A stretch of DNA of 64,000 nt from Stenotrophomonas aracearum (lineage in GTDB: Bacteria > Pseudomonadota > Gammaproteobacteria > Xanthomonadales > Xanthomonadaceae): the NCBI RefSeq assembly GCF_031834615.1, contig NZ_CP115543.1:2739001-2803000 (forward strand), written 5' to 3'. Positions 35,951-45,115 of this stretch are shown here, one piece after another (position 1 is the first letter of the stretch; every line of letters begins with the position of its first letter). The notes under the pieces are model-generated. The model was not told the DNA's origin. It saw nothing but the letters and a program-made list of their open reading frames with translations, and ran no database searches. The position numbers and the translations under genes are program-made.

Positions 35951-37321
35951 ATGACCCTGCGCCTGCACAACACCCTGACACGCCAGCTCGAACCGTTCAC
36001 CCCGCTCGATCCGACCTGTCCGACCCTGTATGTGTGCGGCCCCACGGTCTACAACTACGTGCACATCGGCAACGCGCGCGGGCCGGTGGTGTTCGGGGTG
36101 CTGGCCGACCTGCTGCGGCGCCGCTTCGGCGGGCTGCGCTACGCCCGCAACATCACCGACGTGGACGACAAGATCAACACGGCCGCGCGCGAGCAGGCGG
36201 TGCCGATCTCGACGATCACCGACCGCTTTGCCGCCGCCTACCGGGAAGACATGGCCGCGCTGGGCGTGGTGCCGCCGGACATCGAGCCGGAAGCCACCGC
36301 GCACATTCCGCAGATCATCGCGATGATCGAGCAGCTGATCGCGGCCGACCACGCCTACGCGGCCGAGGGCCACGTGCTGTTCGCGGTGGCCTCGTTCGAA
36401 GGCTACGGCAAGCTCTCCAACCGCGACCCGGAGGAAATGCTGGCCGGGGCCCGGGTGGACGTGGCGCCGTACAAGCGCGACCCGGGCGATTTCGTGCTAT
36501 GGAAGCCCTCCAGCGACGACCTGCCGGGCTGGGAGTCGCCCTGGGGCCGGGGCCGTCCGGGCTGGCACATCGAGTGCTCGGCCATGGCCGCGGCCCACCT
36601 GGGCCCGACCATCGACATCCATGCCGGCGGGGTGGACCTGCAGTTCCCGCACCATGAGAACGAGATCGCGCAGAGCGAGTGCGCGCACGGCGGGCAGACC
36701 TGCGCCCGGTTCTGGCTGCACAACGGCATGCTCAACTTCGGCGGCGCCAAGATGAGCAAGTCGATCGGCAATATCGAGCGGGTCCACGATCTGGTCCGCC
36801 AGCATGCGCCGGAAGCGCTGCGCTATGCGCTGCTGTCGGCGCATTATCGGCAGCCGCTGGACTGGTCGGACGCGCTGATCGAGCAGTCGGTGCGCACCCT
36901 CGACCGGCTGTACGGCACGCTGCGCGACCTGGCCGACGTGGCCGCGACCCCGGCCATTCCGGCCGAGGTCGAGGCGGCGCTGGACGACGATCTGAACACG
37001 CCGCAGGCGCTGGCCGAACTGGCCCGGCTGGCGGGTGAGGCGCGCCGCGCCGAGGGCGCCGACAAGGCCGCGTTGAAGTCGGCCCTGCTGGGCGCCGGGC
37101 AAGCGCTGGGGCTGCTGCAGCAGGACCCGGCCGCGTGGTTCGGCACCAGTGGCGGCAACGCCGACGATGACGCCCGCATCCAGGCGCTGATCGACGAGCG
37201 CACTGCGGCCAAGGCGGCGCGCGATTTCGCCCGGGCCGACGCGCTGCGCCGGCAGCTGGACGAGGAAGGCATCGTGCTGGAAGACACCGCGCAGGGCGTG
37301 CGCTGGTCGCGTAAACGATAA
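35951..37321 (+). CDS. cysS: CysS, cysteinyl-tRNA synthetase
   Basis: Class I aminoacyl-tRNA synthetase, 456 residues. Zinc ligand Cys29 in [19 protein letters not shown] (with the HIGH-type HIGN), [10 protein letters not shown] and [12 protein letters not shown] for further zinc ligands, and KMSKSIGN near residue 270. The C-terminal anticodon-binding helices are complete. There is no clear ribosome site before ATG 35951. The TAA stop is followed by a palindromic repeat and then sufE. Confidence 0.96.
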   Translation: MTLRLHNTLTRQLEPFTPLDPTCPTLYVCGPTVYNYVHIGNARGPVVFGVLADLLRRRFGGLRYARNITDVDDKINTAAREQAVPISTITDRFAAAYREDMAALGVVPPDIEPEATAHIPQIIAMIEQLIAADHAYAAEGHVLFAVASFEGYGKLSNRDPEEMLAGARVDVAPYKRDPGDFVLWKPSSDDLPGWESPWGRGRPGWHIECSAMAAAHLGPTIDIHAGGVDLQFPHHENEIAQSECAHGGQTCARFWLHNGMLNFGGAKMSKSIGNIERVHDLVRQHAPEALRYALLSAHYRQPLDWSDALIEQSVRTLDRLYGTLRDLADVAATPAIPAEVEAALDDDLNTPQALAELARLAGEARRAEGADKAALKSALLGAGQALGLLQQDPAAWFGTSGGNADDDARIQALIDERTAAKAARDFARADALRRQLDEEGIVLEDTAQGVRWSRKR

Positions 37322-37327
37322 GAAGTC

Positions 37328-37350
37328 ACCCGACCAGCGGTCGGGTGTTA
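37328..37350. repeat. SMAG-like palindrome between cysS and sufE
   Basis: CACCCGACCAGCGGTCGGGTG followed by TTAC. On the minus strand the head is GTAA rather than GTAG, so it is a variant copy. Confidence 0.6.
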
Positions 37351-37370
37351 CACACTATTTTGAGAATGAT

Positions 37371-37814
37371 GTGATCGACTCCCCGTTCCCGATTGAACCC
37401 ACTGCTGCCGAGGCGCAGGCCGCCATTGCCGAGGAATTCGCGTTCTTCGGCGACTGGTCGGAGCGTTACCAGTACCTGATCGACCTGGGCCGCAAGCTGC
37501 CCGCCTTCCCGGACGAATGGAAGACGGAGGAGCACCGGCTGCTCGGCTGCCAGTCGATGGTGTGGATCGTGCCGGAGGGCAACGCCGATGCGCTGCGGTT
37601 CCACGCGATCAGCGATTCGGCGATCGTGTCGGGCCTGATCTACCTGGCGCTTCGGGTGTACTCGGGGCGTTCGGCGGCGGAGATCCTGGCCACGGAGCCG
37701 ACCTACATCCAGGACATCGGGCTGTCGCGCCACCTGTCGCCGACCCGCAGCAACGGGGTGGCGGCGATGCTGGCCTTCATCCGTGAGACCGCAGTGGCGC
37801 AGTCGGCGTCGTGA
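37371..37814 (+). CDS. sufE: SufE-family cysteine desulfurase activator
   Basis: A 147-residue protein that accepts persulfide sulfur from a SufS-type desulfurase for Fe-S cluster assembly. The conserved region FAFFGDWSERYQYLIDLG is followed by the reactive Cys in HRLLGCQSMVW near residue 60. No suf operon is nearby; it stands between cysS and an MFS gene. GTG 37371 is the only suitable start in frame, with a weak ribosome site. Its TGA overlaps the next gene's GTG. Confidence 0.9.
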   Translation: MIDSPFPIEPTAAEAQAAIAEEFAFFGDWSERYQYLIDLGRKLPAFPDEWKTEEHRLLGCQSMVWIVPEGNADALRFHAISDSAIVSGLIYLALRVYSGRSAAEILATEPTYIQDIGLSRHLSPTRSNGVAAMLAFIRETAVAQSAS

Positions 37815-39064
37815 GTGCCCCTGCCCCGTCCGAGCCCGCCGAGAGCGCGCTGGGCCTGTTGCGCCGCCCAGGTTTCTCGCTGCTGCTGGCGTACCGGATC
37901 CTGGCGATGCTGTCGTACCAGATCGTGGCGGTGACGGTCGGCTGGCATATCTACGAAGTCACCCGCAATCCATTCTCGCTGGGCCTGGTCGGGCTGGCCG
38001 AGGTGCTGCCGTTCTTCTGCGTGGCGCCGTTCGCGGGCTACCTGGTGGACCACCTGCCGCGTCGGAAGCTGGGCATGGTGGCGTGCAGCGGGCTGGTGCT
38101 GACGGCGGTGGTGCTGACGGCGGTGGCGGAGGGCTGGCTGCCGTTCAACGGGGTGTGGCCGATCTATGCGGCGGTGGCGATGACGGGCATGGTCCGGGCG
38201 TTTCTGTCGCCGATCTACAACGCGTTGTTTGCGCGGGTGCTGGAACGGCACCAGTTCGCGCGCGGTGCGGGGCTGGGGTCGGTGGTGTTCCAGGCGGGCA
38301 TGGTGGTGGGCCCGGCGCTGGGCGGGCTGCTGGTGGCCTGGGGCGGCAAGAGTCTGTCGTACGGGGTGGCGGTGGTAGCGGCGCTGGCGGCACTGGGCTG
38401 CCTGGCGACGCTGCGGGTTTCCGAGCCGGTGCACATCGGTCCGGCGGCGCCGATCTTCAAGAGCATTGCGGAGGGCGGCCGCTTCGTGCTGGGCAACCGG
38501 ATCATGGTCGGGGCGATGGCGCTGGACATGTTTTCAGTGCTGCTGGGCGGGGTGGTGGCGATGCTGCCGGCGTTCCTGCACGAGATCCTGCACCACGGCC
38601 CGGAAGGGCTGGGCATCCTGCGCGCGGCGCCGGCGCTGGGTTCGGTGTGCGTGGGCCTGTGGCTGGCGCGCCGGCCGCTGCAGCGCCATGCGGGGCGGGT
38701 GCTGTTGTTCGCGGTGGCGGGGTTCGGCCTGTGCGTGATCGGGTTCGGGCTGTCGCACAGCTTCTGGCTGTCGGCGGTGATCCTGCTGTTCTACGGGGCG
38801 TTCGACGGGGTGTCGGTGGTGATCCGCTCGACGATCCTGCAGTTGGCCACGCCGGAAGAAATGCGCGGGCGGGTGTCGTCGATCAACGGCATCTTCATCA
38901 GTTCGTCGAACGAACTGGGCGCGTTCTACGCGGGCACGATGGCCAAGCTTCTCGGCCTGGTCCCGGCGGTGGTGCTGGGCGGTTTCGCGGTGTTGAGCGT
39001 GGCCGGCATTACCGCCTGGAAGAACCCGACCCTGCGGCGGTTGAACCTGCGCGACCTGCAGTAA
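37811..39064 (+). CDS. MFS transporter, EntS/macrolide-efflux type
   Basis: A 12-helix permease, 417 residues. LVGLAEVLPFFCVAPFAGYL with DHLPRRKLG is the loop 2-3 motif of the EntS-like exporters; a second half starts near 215 (GGRFVLGNRIMVGAMALDM) and RSTILQLATPEEMRGRVSS is the conserved loop in its C-terminal half. The substrate is unknown. GTG 37811 overlaps the sufE stop (GTGA), so it is translationally coupled to sufE. A much longer frame on this strand is a shadow caused by high GC. Confidence 0.88.
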   Translation: MSAPAPSEPAESALGLLRRPGFSLLLAYRILAMLSYQIVAVTVGWHIYEVTRNPFSLGLVGLAEVLPFFCVAPFAGYLVDHLPRRKLGMVACSGLVLTAVVLTAVAEGWLPFNGVWPIYAAVAMTGMVRAFLSPIYNALFARVLERHQFARGAGLGSVVFQAGMVVGPALGGLLVAWGGKSLSYGVAVVAALAALGCLATLRVSEPVHIGPAAPIFKSIAEGGRFVLGNRIMVGAMALDMFSVLLGGVVAMLPAFLHEILHHGPEGLGILRAAPALGSVCVGLWLARRPLQRHAGRVLLFAVAGFGLCVIGFGLSHSFWLSAVILLFYGAFDGVSVVIRSTILQLATPEEMRGRVSSINGIFISSSNELGAFYAGTMAKLLGLVPAVVLGGFAVLSVAGITAWKNPTLRRLNLRDLQ

Positions 39065-39108
39065 CGCCAGCTGGAGCCCCATTTGCACCGGGTTGCAAAC
39101 GATCCGCG

Positions 39109-39131
39109 GTAGAGCCGGGCCCTGCCCGGCT
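39109..39131 (+). repeat. SMAG-type palindrome
   Basis: GTAGAGCCGGGCCCTGCCCGGCT; GTAG head followed by a GC-rich palindrome, 45 bp after the MFS gene. Confidence 0.65.
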
Positions 39132-39180
39132 GCTGTTGGATTCAGGCGAACATCCTTGGGCTGCGGGGTCTCCCTGGTCA

Positions 39181-39285
39181 GGGCCGTCGGGTGCGGGTTT
39201 GTGGGGGACGCTGCAAGTACGTCCATGTAAGCTCATCGCCGCATCCATGCGGCTCGTGCCCCCTCAAACCCACCCCCGCCGACCC
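39181..39285 (-). repeat. Long-stem double-hairpin element, copy A
   Basis: Outer arms of about 28 bases (CGGGTGCGGGTTTGTGGGGG and its near-complement) enclose an inner perfect hairpin GCCGCAT-CC-ATGCGGC (39238-39253) and the segment AAGTACGTCCATGTAAGCTC. On the minus strand the hairpin apex reads CATGGATG, as in the other copies. The 39065-39600 gap holds only this element, copy B, two SMAG repeats and a terminator; I see no gene in it. Confidence 0.7.
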
Positions 39286-39345
39286 TCCGATAGTTGGCAG
39301 GTAGCCACGGGAAAACCTCAATTCCGCCGACGGACCATCCGCGTT

Positions 39346-39366
39346 GTGACACGCCATGCGTGTCCG
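39346..39366. repeat. SMAG-type core palindrome
   Basis: GTGACACGCCATGCGTGTCC; same core as the ccmI-metX and proB-proA copies, with a degenerate head. Confidence 0.55.
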
Positions 39367-39394
39367 CCGTTCCCAACCGCACACGACCATGTAT

Positions 39395-39510
39395 GGGGGC
39401 GGCCGCCGGGTAGCCCCCGGAGGGACGCTAGAAAACATGGATGTTTTCTAGCAGCCCCCATGGATGGGTTCACGGCGTGTCCCGGAGCGGGGCTGCCCGG
39501 CGGCCGCCCC
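39395..39510 (+). repeat. Long-stem double-hairpin element, copy B
   Basis: Outer arms of about 30 bases (GGGGCGGCCGCCGGGTAGCC with its inverse, few mismatches), an inner 12 bp hairpin (39427-39452; GCTAGAAAACAT, loop GG), a second short palindrome CCCATGGATGGG, and the conserved end CACGGCGTGTCCCGG. It is almost identical in its outer stem to copy D and lies 109 bp from copy A, in opposite orientation. Confidence 0.8.
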
Positions 39511-39547
39511 AGCACGTACGAATTGAAACGCTGCTTTTTGCGAGCAA

Positions 39548-39574
39548 CAAAAAACCCGGCCAAGGCCGGGTTTC
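39548..39574 (-). terminator. Rho-independent terminator of the DksA-like gene
   Basis: On the minus strand AACCCGGCC-TT-GGCCGGGTT is followed by a run of T and then GTTGC. Confidence 0.85.
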
Positions 39575-39600
39575 CTGTATGCATCAGCTCAGCGCAACAA

Positions 39601-40791
39601 TCAGTCGCCCTGCTGCTTCTGCAGGTGCTCCCAACGTTCCTGGGCGTCGATGGTGCGTTCGGCGGTCAGGCGCGCTTCGAGACGGTCCAGGCCGATTTCT
39701 TCGCCGGTGTCGACGCAGTAGCCGTAGTCGCCCGCTTCAAGGCGCTTGAGCGTGCTTTCGATCTTGCCGATCAGCTTGCGGTAACGGTCGCGGGTGCGCA
39801 GTTCCAGCGAGTTTTCGGTTTCACGGGTAGCGCGCTCGGCTTCGTCGCCGATGTCGCGAACTTCTTCCTGCAGGTTCGCGATGGTCTGCTTGGATTCTTC
39901 GATCAGTTCGGCGCGCCAGTTGTGCAGACGCTGGCGGAAATACTCCAGCTGCAGCGGGCTCATGTACTCCTCTTCCGGGCTCGGCTTGTAGCCGGCCGGC
40001 AGGATCGGACGGCCAGTGGCCTCGTCGGTCTTGTATTCCACCACTTTCACCTTGGTGCGCGGGGCCGGTGCTGCCGAACGGGCGGCGACGGCCACGGCGA
40101 CCTTGCCAACCGGACGCGACACGGGCTTGGGAGCGGATTCGGTTTTCACGGGAGTTTTTGCAGGCGATTTCGAAACGGGCACGGGATTCTTGTTTTGCGG
40201 GGCCTTCGGGGCGGGGGCGGCCGCTACTGGCTTCGGCGCGGCGGCCGGGGCAGGAGCAGGCTTGGCCGCGGCCTTGGCCGGGACAGACTTGGCCGGGGCC
40301 GGCGATGCCGGCTTCGGTGCGGACTTCACTACGGGTGCTGCAACCGGCTTGGCAGCCGGCTTGGTGGCGGCAGGCTTGCTGGCCGGCTTGGCCGGTGCAG
40401 GCTTGGCAGCCGCCTTTTTCACCGGCGCGGACTTGGCCGCCGGTGGGGTCGTTTTCTTGGCCGTGGTCTTGCTGGCGGGTGCGGCGGCCTTTTTCACCGG
40501 GGTCTTTGCGACCGGCTTTTTGGCTGCCGTGGACTTGGCGACGGCCTTCTTCGCTGCCGGCTTGGCAACGGGCTTCGGCGCTGCCTTCTTGACCGGCGCC
40601 TTGGCAACCGGCTTCTTGGCAACGGCCTTCTTCACCGCCTTGGCCGGCGCCTTGGCGGCCGACTTTTTCGCAGGTGCCGGCTTGGCCGCCGGTTTTTTGG
40701 CAACAGGCTTGGCCGCCAACTTCTTTACAACGGGCTTGGCGGTTTTCTTGGCGGCCTTGACGGCCTTCTTTGCAATTTTTTTAGCAGCCAC
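39601..40791 (-). CDS. DksA/TraR-family protein with long Lys/Ala/Pro-rich N-terminal tail
   Basis: A 396-residue protein. Residues 1 to about 260 are a low-complexity basic tail of KKPVAK/KPAAK repeats resembling histone H1-like proteins. The last ~130 residues are a DksA-type coiled coil plus C-terminal domain: QRLHNWRAELIEES, the tip motif DIGDEA (D-x-x-D-x-A as in DksA), LKRLEAGDYGYCVDTGEEIG and RLEARLTAERTID. Only one of the four zinc-finger Cys of E. coli DksA remains (CVDT; ERTIDAQ has none). It probably acts on RNA polymerase and binds nucleic acid through the tail. A clear terminator follows. Whether a canonical DksA exists elsewhere cannot be seen. Confidence 0.85.
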   Translation of the reverse strand: MAAKKIAKKAVKAAKKTAKPVVKKLAAKPVAKKPAAKPAPAKKSAAKAPAKAVKKAVAKKPVAKAPVKKAAPKPVAKPAAKKAVAKSTAAKKPVAKTPVKKAAAPASKTTAKKTTPPAAKSAPVKKAAAKPAPAKPASKPAATKPAAKPVAAPVVKSAPKPASPAPAKSVPAKAAAKPAPAPAAAPKPVAAAPAPKAPQNKNPVPVSKSPAKTPVKTESAPKPVSRPVGKVAVAVAARSAAPAPRTKVKVVEYKTDEATGRPILPAGYKPSPEEEYMSPLQLEYFRQRLHNWRAELIEESKQTIANLQEEVRDIGDEAERATRETENSLELRTRDRYRKLIGKIESTLKRLEAGDYGYCVDTGEEIGLDRLEARLTAERTIDAQERWEHLQKQQGD

Positions 40792-41039
40792 GAAACGCTC
40801 TTCCTTGGTTTCCCCGGGGCCCGGGAAAGCGGGCCTTTATAGCCTACCCGACCAGCAGCAGCAACCTCTTCACCCGCTCCGTTCAGGCCTGGAGCATGGC
40901 GGGGGTTCCCGAGCTGCGCAGTTCGGAACCTGACCCGGCGATGGCGCCGGGGCGGCCCGCCGCGCCTACGCGCGGACGGGTCCAACACCCCATCCTGCGA
41001 CAAATGCGGCCTTCATGCCAACTGCTCTAAGATTGGGGG

Positions 41040-41294
41040 GTGATCTCCCACCTGCTCATCGCCCTGTTGCGCTTCTACAAGCGCTTCATCAGCCCCCTGC
41101 TCGGGCCGCGCTGCCGGTTCGTGCCCAGTTGTTCTGAATACGCCATGCAGGCCATCGCCACGCATGGTCCCGCGCGCGGCAGCTGGCTGGCCGCGCGCCG
41201 GCTGGGGCGCTGCCATCCCTTCCATCCCGGTGGCGTGGACGAGGTGCCGCCGCGCACCGCGCACGCCGATTGCCGCTGCACAGGAAAACACTGA
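41040..41294 (+). CDS. yidD: YidD, membrane protein insertion efficiency factor
   Basis: An 84-residue protein that assists YidC/Sec-dependent membrane insertion. The signature [24 protein letters not shown] is clear (residues 12-35), then [20 protein letters not shown] 41040 is the only fitting start; a G-run just upstream serves as a poor ribosome site. yidD usually sits with rpmH-rnpA-yidC, but here it stands alone before a dihydroorotase gene. The 40792-41039 region shows no promoter I can defend. Confidence 0.92.
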   Translation: MISHLLIALLRFYKRFISPLLGPRCRFVPSCSEYAMQAIATHGPARGSWLAARRLGRCHPFHPGGVDEVPPRTAHADCRCTGKH

Positions 41295-41295
41295 A

Positions 41296-42642
41296 ATGCC
41301 CTCCACGCTCATCGTCAACGCCCGCATGGTCAACGAAGGCCGCGTCTTCAACGGCGACCTGCGCATCGAAAACGGCCGCATCGCGCAGATCGGCACCGGC
41401 CTGCAGCCGCAGGACGGCGACCAGGTGGTCGACGCGGCCGGGCGCTGGCTGCTGCCCGGGATGATCGACGACCAGGTCCATTTCCGCGAACCGGGCCTGA
41501 CCCACAAGGGCGACATCGCCACCGAGTCGGCCGCGGCCGTGGCCGGGGGCTTGACCAGCTTCATGGACATGCCCAACACCAACCCGCCGACCCTCAACGC
41601 GGCGGCCCTGCAGGCCAAGTACGACTCCGCGGCTGGTCGCGCGCGTGCCAACTACGGCTTCTACATGGGCGCCAGCAATGACAACCTGGAAGACGTCAAG
41701 CGGATCGACCCGCTGACCACGCCGGGCGTCAAGGTGTTCATGGGCGCCTCCACCGGCAACATGCTGGTCGACAACCCCGAGACGCTGGACGCGATCTTCA
41801 AGTTCGCGCCGACCCCGATCATCACGCACTGCGAAGACACGCCGATGATCGACGCCAACGCCAAGGTGTACGCCGAGAAGTACGGCGATGCGCTGAGCGC
41901 GGAGCAGCACCCGGACATCCGTTCGCGCGAGGCCTGCCTGAAGTCGTCGGTGCTGGCCGTTTCGCTGGCGAAGAAGCACGGCACCCGCCTGCACGTGCTG
42001 CACATTTCCACCGCCGACGAGCTGTCGCTGTTCGAGAAGGGCCCGCTGGTACGCGCCGACGGCAGCCGCAAGCAGATCACTGCCGAAACCTGCATCCACT
42101 TCCTGCGTTTCGACCGCAGCGACTACGCGCGGCTGGGCAACCTGATCAAGTGCAACCCGGCGATCAAGGAAGCCAGCGACCGCGAGGCGCTGACCCGCGC
42201 GGTGGCCGAGGACGTGATCGACGTGCTCGCCACCGACCACGCCCCGCACACCTGGGAAGAGAAGCAGAAGCCGTACCCGCAGGCGCCGTCGGGCCTGCCG
42301 CTGGTGCAGTACGCGCTGGTGGCGGCACTGGAACTGGTGCATGAGGGCAAGCTGGAGATCACCCAGGTGGTGCAGAAGTTCGCGCACGCCCCGGCCCAGC
42401 TGTTCGACGTGAGCCAGCGCGGCTACCTGCGCGAAGGCTACTGGGCCGACCTGGTGCTGGTGGAAGACGTGCCGTTCACCGTGAAGCGCGAAGACGTGCT
42501 CTCCAAGTGCGGCTGGTCCCCGTTCGAGAGCATGACCTTCCGCTCGCGGATCGCCTCGACCTGGGTCAACGGCCAGCTGGCCTGGGACGGCACCCAGCTG
42601 GTGGGCGCGCCGAACGGCCAGCGCATGAGCTACGACCGCTGA
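41296..42642 (+). CDS. pyrC: Dihydroorotase (amidohydrolase, PyrC class I type)
   Basis: A 448-residue amidohydrolase that closes carbamoyl-aspartate to dihydroorotate. DDQVHFREPGLTHKGD carries the first metal His pair, GVKVFMG the likely carboxylated Lys, IITHCED and HVLHIST the further His ligands, and VLATDHAPHTWEEK the catalytic Asp. Some proteins of this type act on hydantoins or allantoin, but the motif set favours dihydroorotase. ATG 41296 lies one base after the yidD stop with AGGA at 41282-41285. It overlaps the next gene by one base. Confidence 0.88.
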   Translation: MPSTLIVNARMVNEGRVFNGDLRIENGRIAQIGTGLQPQDGDQVVDAAGRWLLPGMIDDQVHFREPGLTHKGDIATESAAAVAGGLTSFMDMPNTNPPTLNAAALQAKYDSAAGRARANYGFYMGASNDNLEDVKRIDPLTTPGVKVFMGASTGNMLVDNPETLDAIFKFAPTPIITHCEDTPMIDANAKVYAEKYGDALSAEQHPDIRSREACLKSSVLAVSLAKKHGTRLHVLHISTADELSLFEKGPLVRADGSRKQITAETCIHFLRFDRSDYARLGNLIKCNPAIKEASDREALTRAVAEDVIDVLATDHAPHTWEEKQKPYPQAPSGLPLVQYALVAALELVHEGKLEITQVVQKFAHAPAQLFDVSQRGYLREGYWADLVLVEDVPFTVKREDVLSKCGWSPFESMTFRSRIASTWVNGQLAWDGTQLVGAPNGQRMSYDR

Positions 42643-43487
42643 TGCGGGCACGTGTTCTGGGCCTGGGGCTGGTTCTGCTGGCCCCGGTTGCCGCGCTGGC
42701 GCTGCTGCCCTCGCCCGCCGTGGCCCAGGCCGATGCACGCGTCGTGTTTCCGGCCAGCGCCTCGCAGGGTGCGATGGTGATCGGCAAGGTGCCGGCCGGC
42801 AGCGTGGTCCGCTATGACGGGCGCACGCTGCGGGTGAGCGGCTATGGCAGCGTGGTGTTCGGGATCGGCCGCGACGCGCAGGGACCGCTGCAGGTGCAGG
42901 TGCAGCGGCCCGATGGCGGGAGCGAAACGGTGAGCATCGCGGTAACCCCGCGCGACTGGCCGGTGGAGCGCGTCAACGGCGTGCCGCCCAAGACCGTGAA
43001 CCCGCCGCCGGCCATTGCCGAACGGATCAAGCGCGAACAGGCGCAGGTCACCGCCGCGCGTGCGCGCGACGACAACCGCACCGATTTCGCGCAGGCCTTC
43101 ATCTGGCCGGTGCAGGGCCGGATCAGCGGTCGCTTCGGCAATGCGCGGGTGTACAACGGCCAGCCCGGTTCGGGGCATTCGGGCATGGATATCGCGGTGC
43201 CGACCGGTACGCCGGTGAAGGCGCCGGCTGCCGGTGTGGTGACGTTCGCCGGCCCGGATCTTTACCTGACCGGCGGCACCTTGTTGCTCGACCACGGGTT
43301 CGGGATCAGCTCGAACTTCCTGCACCTGTCGCGGATCGACGTGAAGGTGGGCGACCGGGTCGAACAGGGCCAGGTGATCGCCGCCGTCGGCGCCACCGGT
43401 CGTGCCACCGGCCCGCACCTGCATTGGGGCATGAACTGGTTCGATACGCGGATCGACCCGCTGTTGGTGCTCGAACGCAACCGGTGA
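42642..43487 (+). CDS. M23-family metallopeptidase (secreted)
   Basis: A 281-residue envelope peptidase. The signal peptide LGLGLVLLAPVAALALLPSPAVA covers about residues 6-28. A beta-rich domain follows (VGKVPAGSVVRYDGRTLRV), a linker helix near 120-145 and then the LytM domain with GHSGMDIAVPTGTPV (His and Asp ligands) and GPHLHWGMNW (H-x-H). All zinc ligands are present, so it should cleave peptidoglycan cross-links. ATG 42642 shares one base with the dihydroorotase stop. A MITE-like repeat lies 37 bp downstream. Confidence 0.9.
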   Translation: MRARVLGLGLVLLAPVAALALLPSPAVAQADARVVFPASASQGAMVIGKVPAGSVVRYDGRTLRVSGYGSVVFGIGRDAQGPLQVQVQRPDGGSETVSIAVTPRDWPVERVNGVPPKTVNPPPAIAERIKREQAQVTAARARDDNRTDFAQAFIWPVQGRISGRFGNARVYNGQPGSGHSGMDIAVPTGTPVKAPAAGVVTFAGPDLYLTGGTLLLDHGFGISSNFLHLSRIDVKVGDRVEQGQVIAAVGATGRATGPHLHWGMNWFDTRIDPLLVLERNR

Positions 43488-43524
43488 CGCCGCGCCCCAT
43501 CCGATACGTCGTCGACGGGTCGCC

Positions 43525-43671
43525 GGTAGGGCCGGTTCCCAAACGGCCGCCGATAACGGTGATCGGTGCGACGAACGCATGACCCAAACCGAAGGGCGCG
43601 TTCCGATCAGGGGTCATGCCCCAACAGAACGATGCACAGGGATCGGCGGTCGATCGGGATGCGACCCTACC
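43525..43671. mobile_element. MITE-like element, copy 2 (147 bp, inverted relative to copy 1)
   Basis: Begins GGTAGGGCCGGTTCCC and ends GGGATGCGACCCTACC. Its reverse complement aligns with the element at 3979-4127 along the full length, with identical blocks at both ends and around GTTCTGTTG. It lies between convergent genes. It encodes nothing. Confidence 0.7.
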
Positions 43672-43709
43672 GGCGATGCGTGCAATTGCACGCATGAACG
43701 GATGTCGCG

Positions 43710-44417
43710 TTACCCCCGTGCTGCCCACCAGGTGCGCAGCAGCGTCCTCACCGGCGTCGCTTTGAGCTCCTGCCCCTGCGACCACGCCTGCTGGCGGGTG
43801 CGCGCCAGCGAGGCGTACAGGCGGCGCGGACGCGGGCCGGCGACGCGGGCCGGCCAATTTCGCAGCAGCTGCTGGCCCCAGCGATGGGTGGCATTGCCGT
43901 CGTCGTCGGCCAGCAGCGAACGCGGCACGGCGGCCACGCCGGCTTCGTGCAGGCGCTGGGCCAGGGTCTGCAGCACCACCGGGGTGGCGACATCACCACG
44001 CGCGGGGGTCTCGAACATCACCGCTTCCACCGCCGCGACCGCCGCGCCATAGGCCTGCAGCGCGCGTTGCGCCTGGGCCGGGTCGACCGGCACCGCACGG
44101 GCTTCGATCAGGTCCGGCAATGCCTGCGCCAGTTCCGCCCACGGTGCGCGTACCGGCTCGAGCATCCGCCCCAGCGGATGCCGCGAGCGCTGCGCGGCCC
44201 AGCTGCGCAGTTCCTCGCCCCACCACGCCAGCTTGGCGTCGGCCGGCATCGGGTCGCCGCTGGTGTTGAGGATGTCGTCGAATTCCTGCAGCAGCGAGAA
44301 CCAGGCCACCACCAGCGTGCGCTGGGCTTCGGGCACGAACGGTTCGGCGACCTGCCATTCCGGCCAGCGGGTACGCCATTTGTCGAGGAAGCTGTCGAGG
44401 GCGGTGGAGGTGGTCAT
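43710..44417 (-). CDS. Squalene/phytoene synthase-like protein
   Basis: A 235-residue all-helical protein. LVVAWFSLLQEFDDIL and DAKLAWWGEELRSW match the first Asp-rich region and following helix of the squalene/phytoene synthase fold, but the second Asp-rich motif is degenerate (RSLLADDDGN), so prenyltransferase activity is uncertain. It is shorter than true phytoene synthases (about 280-300). ATG 44417 overlaps the gph stop by four bases. The neighbours gph and ubiG suggest a possible link to quinone metabolism, which is only inference. Confidence 0.7.
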   Translation of the reverse strand: MTTSTALDSFLDKWRTRWPEWQVAEPFVPEAQRTLVVAWFSLLQEFDDILNTSGDPMPADAKLAWWGEELRSWAAQRSRHPLGRMLEPVRAPWAELAQALPDLIEARAVPVDPAQAQRALQAYGAAVAAVEAVMFETPARGDVATPVVLQTLAQRLHEAGVAAVPRSLLADDDGNATHRWGQQLLRNWPARVAGPRPRRLYASLARTRQQAWSQGQELKATPVRTLLRTWWAARG

Positions 44418-45115
44418 TGCGGGTTCCTTGCCGCCGGCCAGGCGCGCGCGTGCTGCAGCTCGGCAGGCTGTTCGACCATGACCTCGGCGCCCCAGGCCAG
44501 CGGATTGTCTTCGTCGAGGCGGTAGCCCCACAGGGCGGCTACCGAGGCCATGCCGGCGGCGTTGGCGGCGACGATGTCGCGCTCGTCGTCGCCGACGTAG
44601 ATGCAGGTGGCCGGGTCGATCTGCATGCGCTCGGCGGCGGCCAGCAGCGGCAGCGGGTGCGGCTTGCGCTGGGCCAGGGTGTCGCCGCCGATCAGCACCG
44701 CGCAGCGCGTTTCCCAGCCCAGCTGCGGCAGGATCAGCCGAGCCAGGTATTCGGGCTTGTTGGTGACGATGCCCCACACGCAGCCAGCGGCTTGCAGCGC
44801 GTCCAGCATGCCTGCCACGCCGTCGAACAGCACCGCGTGCTGGCCGATCAATGCTTCATAGCGCTGCAGGAATTCGGGAATCAGCGCATCGCGAGGTGCC
44901 TGCTCCAGCTCGGGAAACGCGACCGAGACCATCGCACGGGCGCCCTTGGACACTACCGGGCGCAGTGCGTCCAGCGTGATCGGTGCGCGACCGCGCGCGT
45001 CCAGCATGGCGTTGGCGGTGGCCAGCATGTCCGGCGCGCTGTCCAGCAACGTACCGTCCAGGTCGAACAGCACGGCGGCAGGAAATGCCGCAGCGGTCGA
45101 GTCGATCTCAGACAC
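44414..45115 (-). CDS. gph: Gph, phosphoglycolate phosphatase (HAD family)
   Basis: A HAD hydrolase of about 233 residues removing phosphate from 2-phosphoglycolate. Motif [14 protein letters not shown], motif [13 protein letters not shown], motif III around QRKPHPLPL and motif [11 protein letters not shown] are all present. Start is uncertain: GTG 45115 (with GGAAGA upstream) overlaps ubiG by eight bases, and ATG 45142 would add nine residues. It is co-transcribed with ubiG and the downstream synthase-like gene; xanthomonads commonly keep ubiG next to gph. Confidence 0.9.
   Translation of the reverse strand: MSEIDSTAAAFPAAVLFDLDGTLLDSAPDMLATANAMLDARGRAPITLDALRPVVSKGARAMVSVAFPELEQAPRDALIPEFLQRYEALIGQHAVLFDGVAGMLDALQAAGCVWGIVTNKPEYLARLILPQLGWETRCAVLIGGDTLAQRKPHPLPLLAAAERMQIDPATCIYVGDDERDIVAANAAGMASVAALWGYRLDEDNPLAWGAEVMVEQPAELQHARAWPAARNPQ

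Noticed and set aside
39360..39590. Peptides such as MGAARKHPCFL and AGLPGGRP encoded in the repeat elements
   Set aside because: They recur because the elements repeat; frames shift between copies and no start signals are conserved, so they are not treated as genes.
37783..40842. Open frame of about 1,000 codons on the plus strand with a Gly/Arg/Leu-rich second half
   Set aside because: It runs antisense to the Lys/Ala/Pro-rich dksA-like gene and in a shadow frame of the MFS gene; the composition is that expected from high-GC third positions, with no family motif or start signal.
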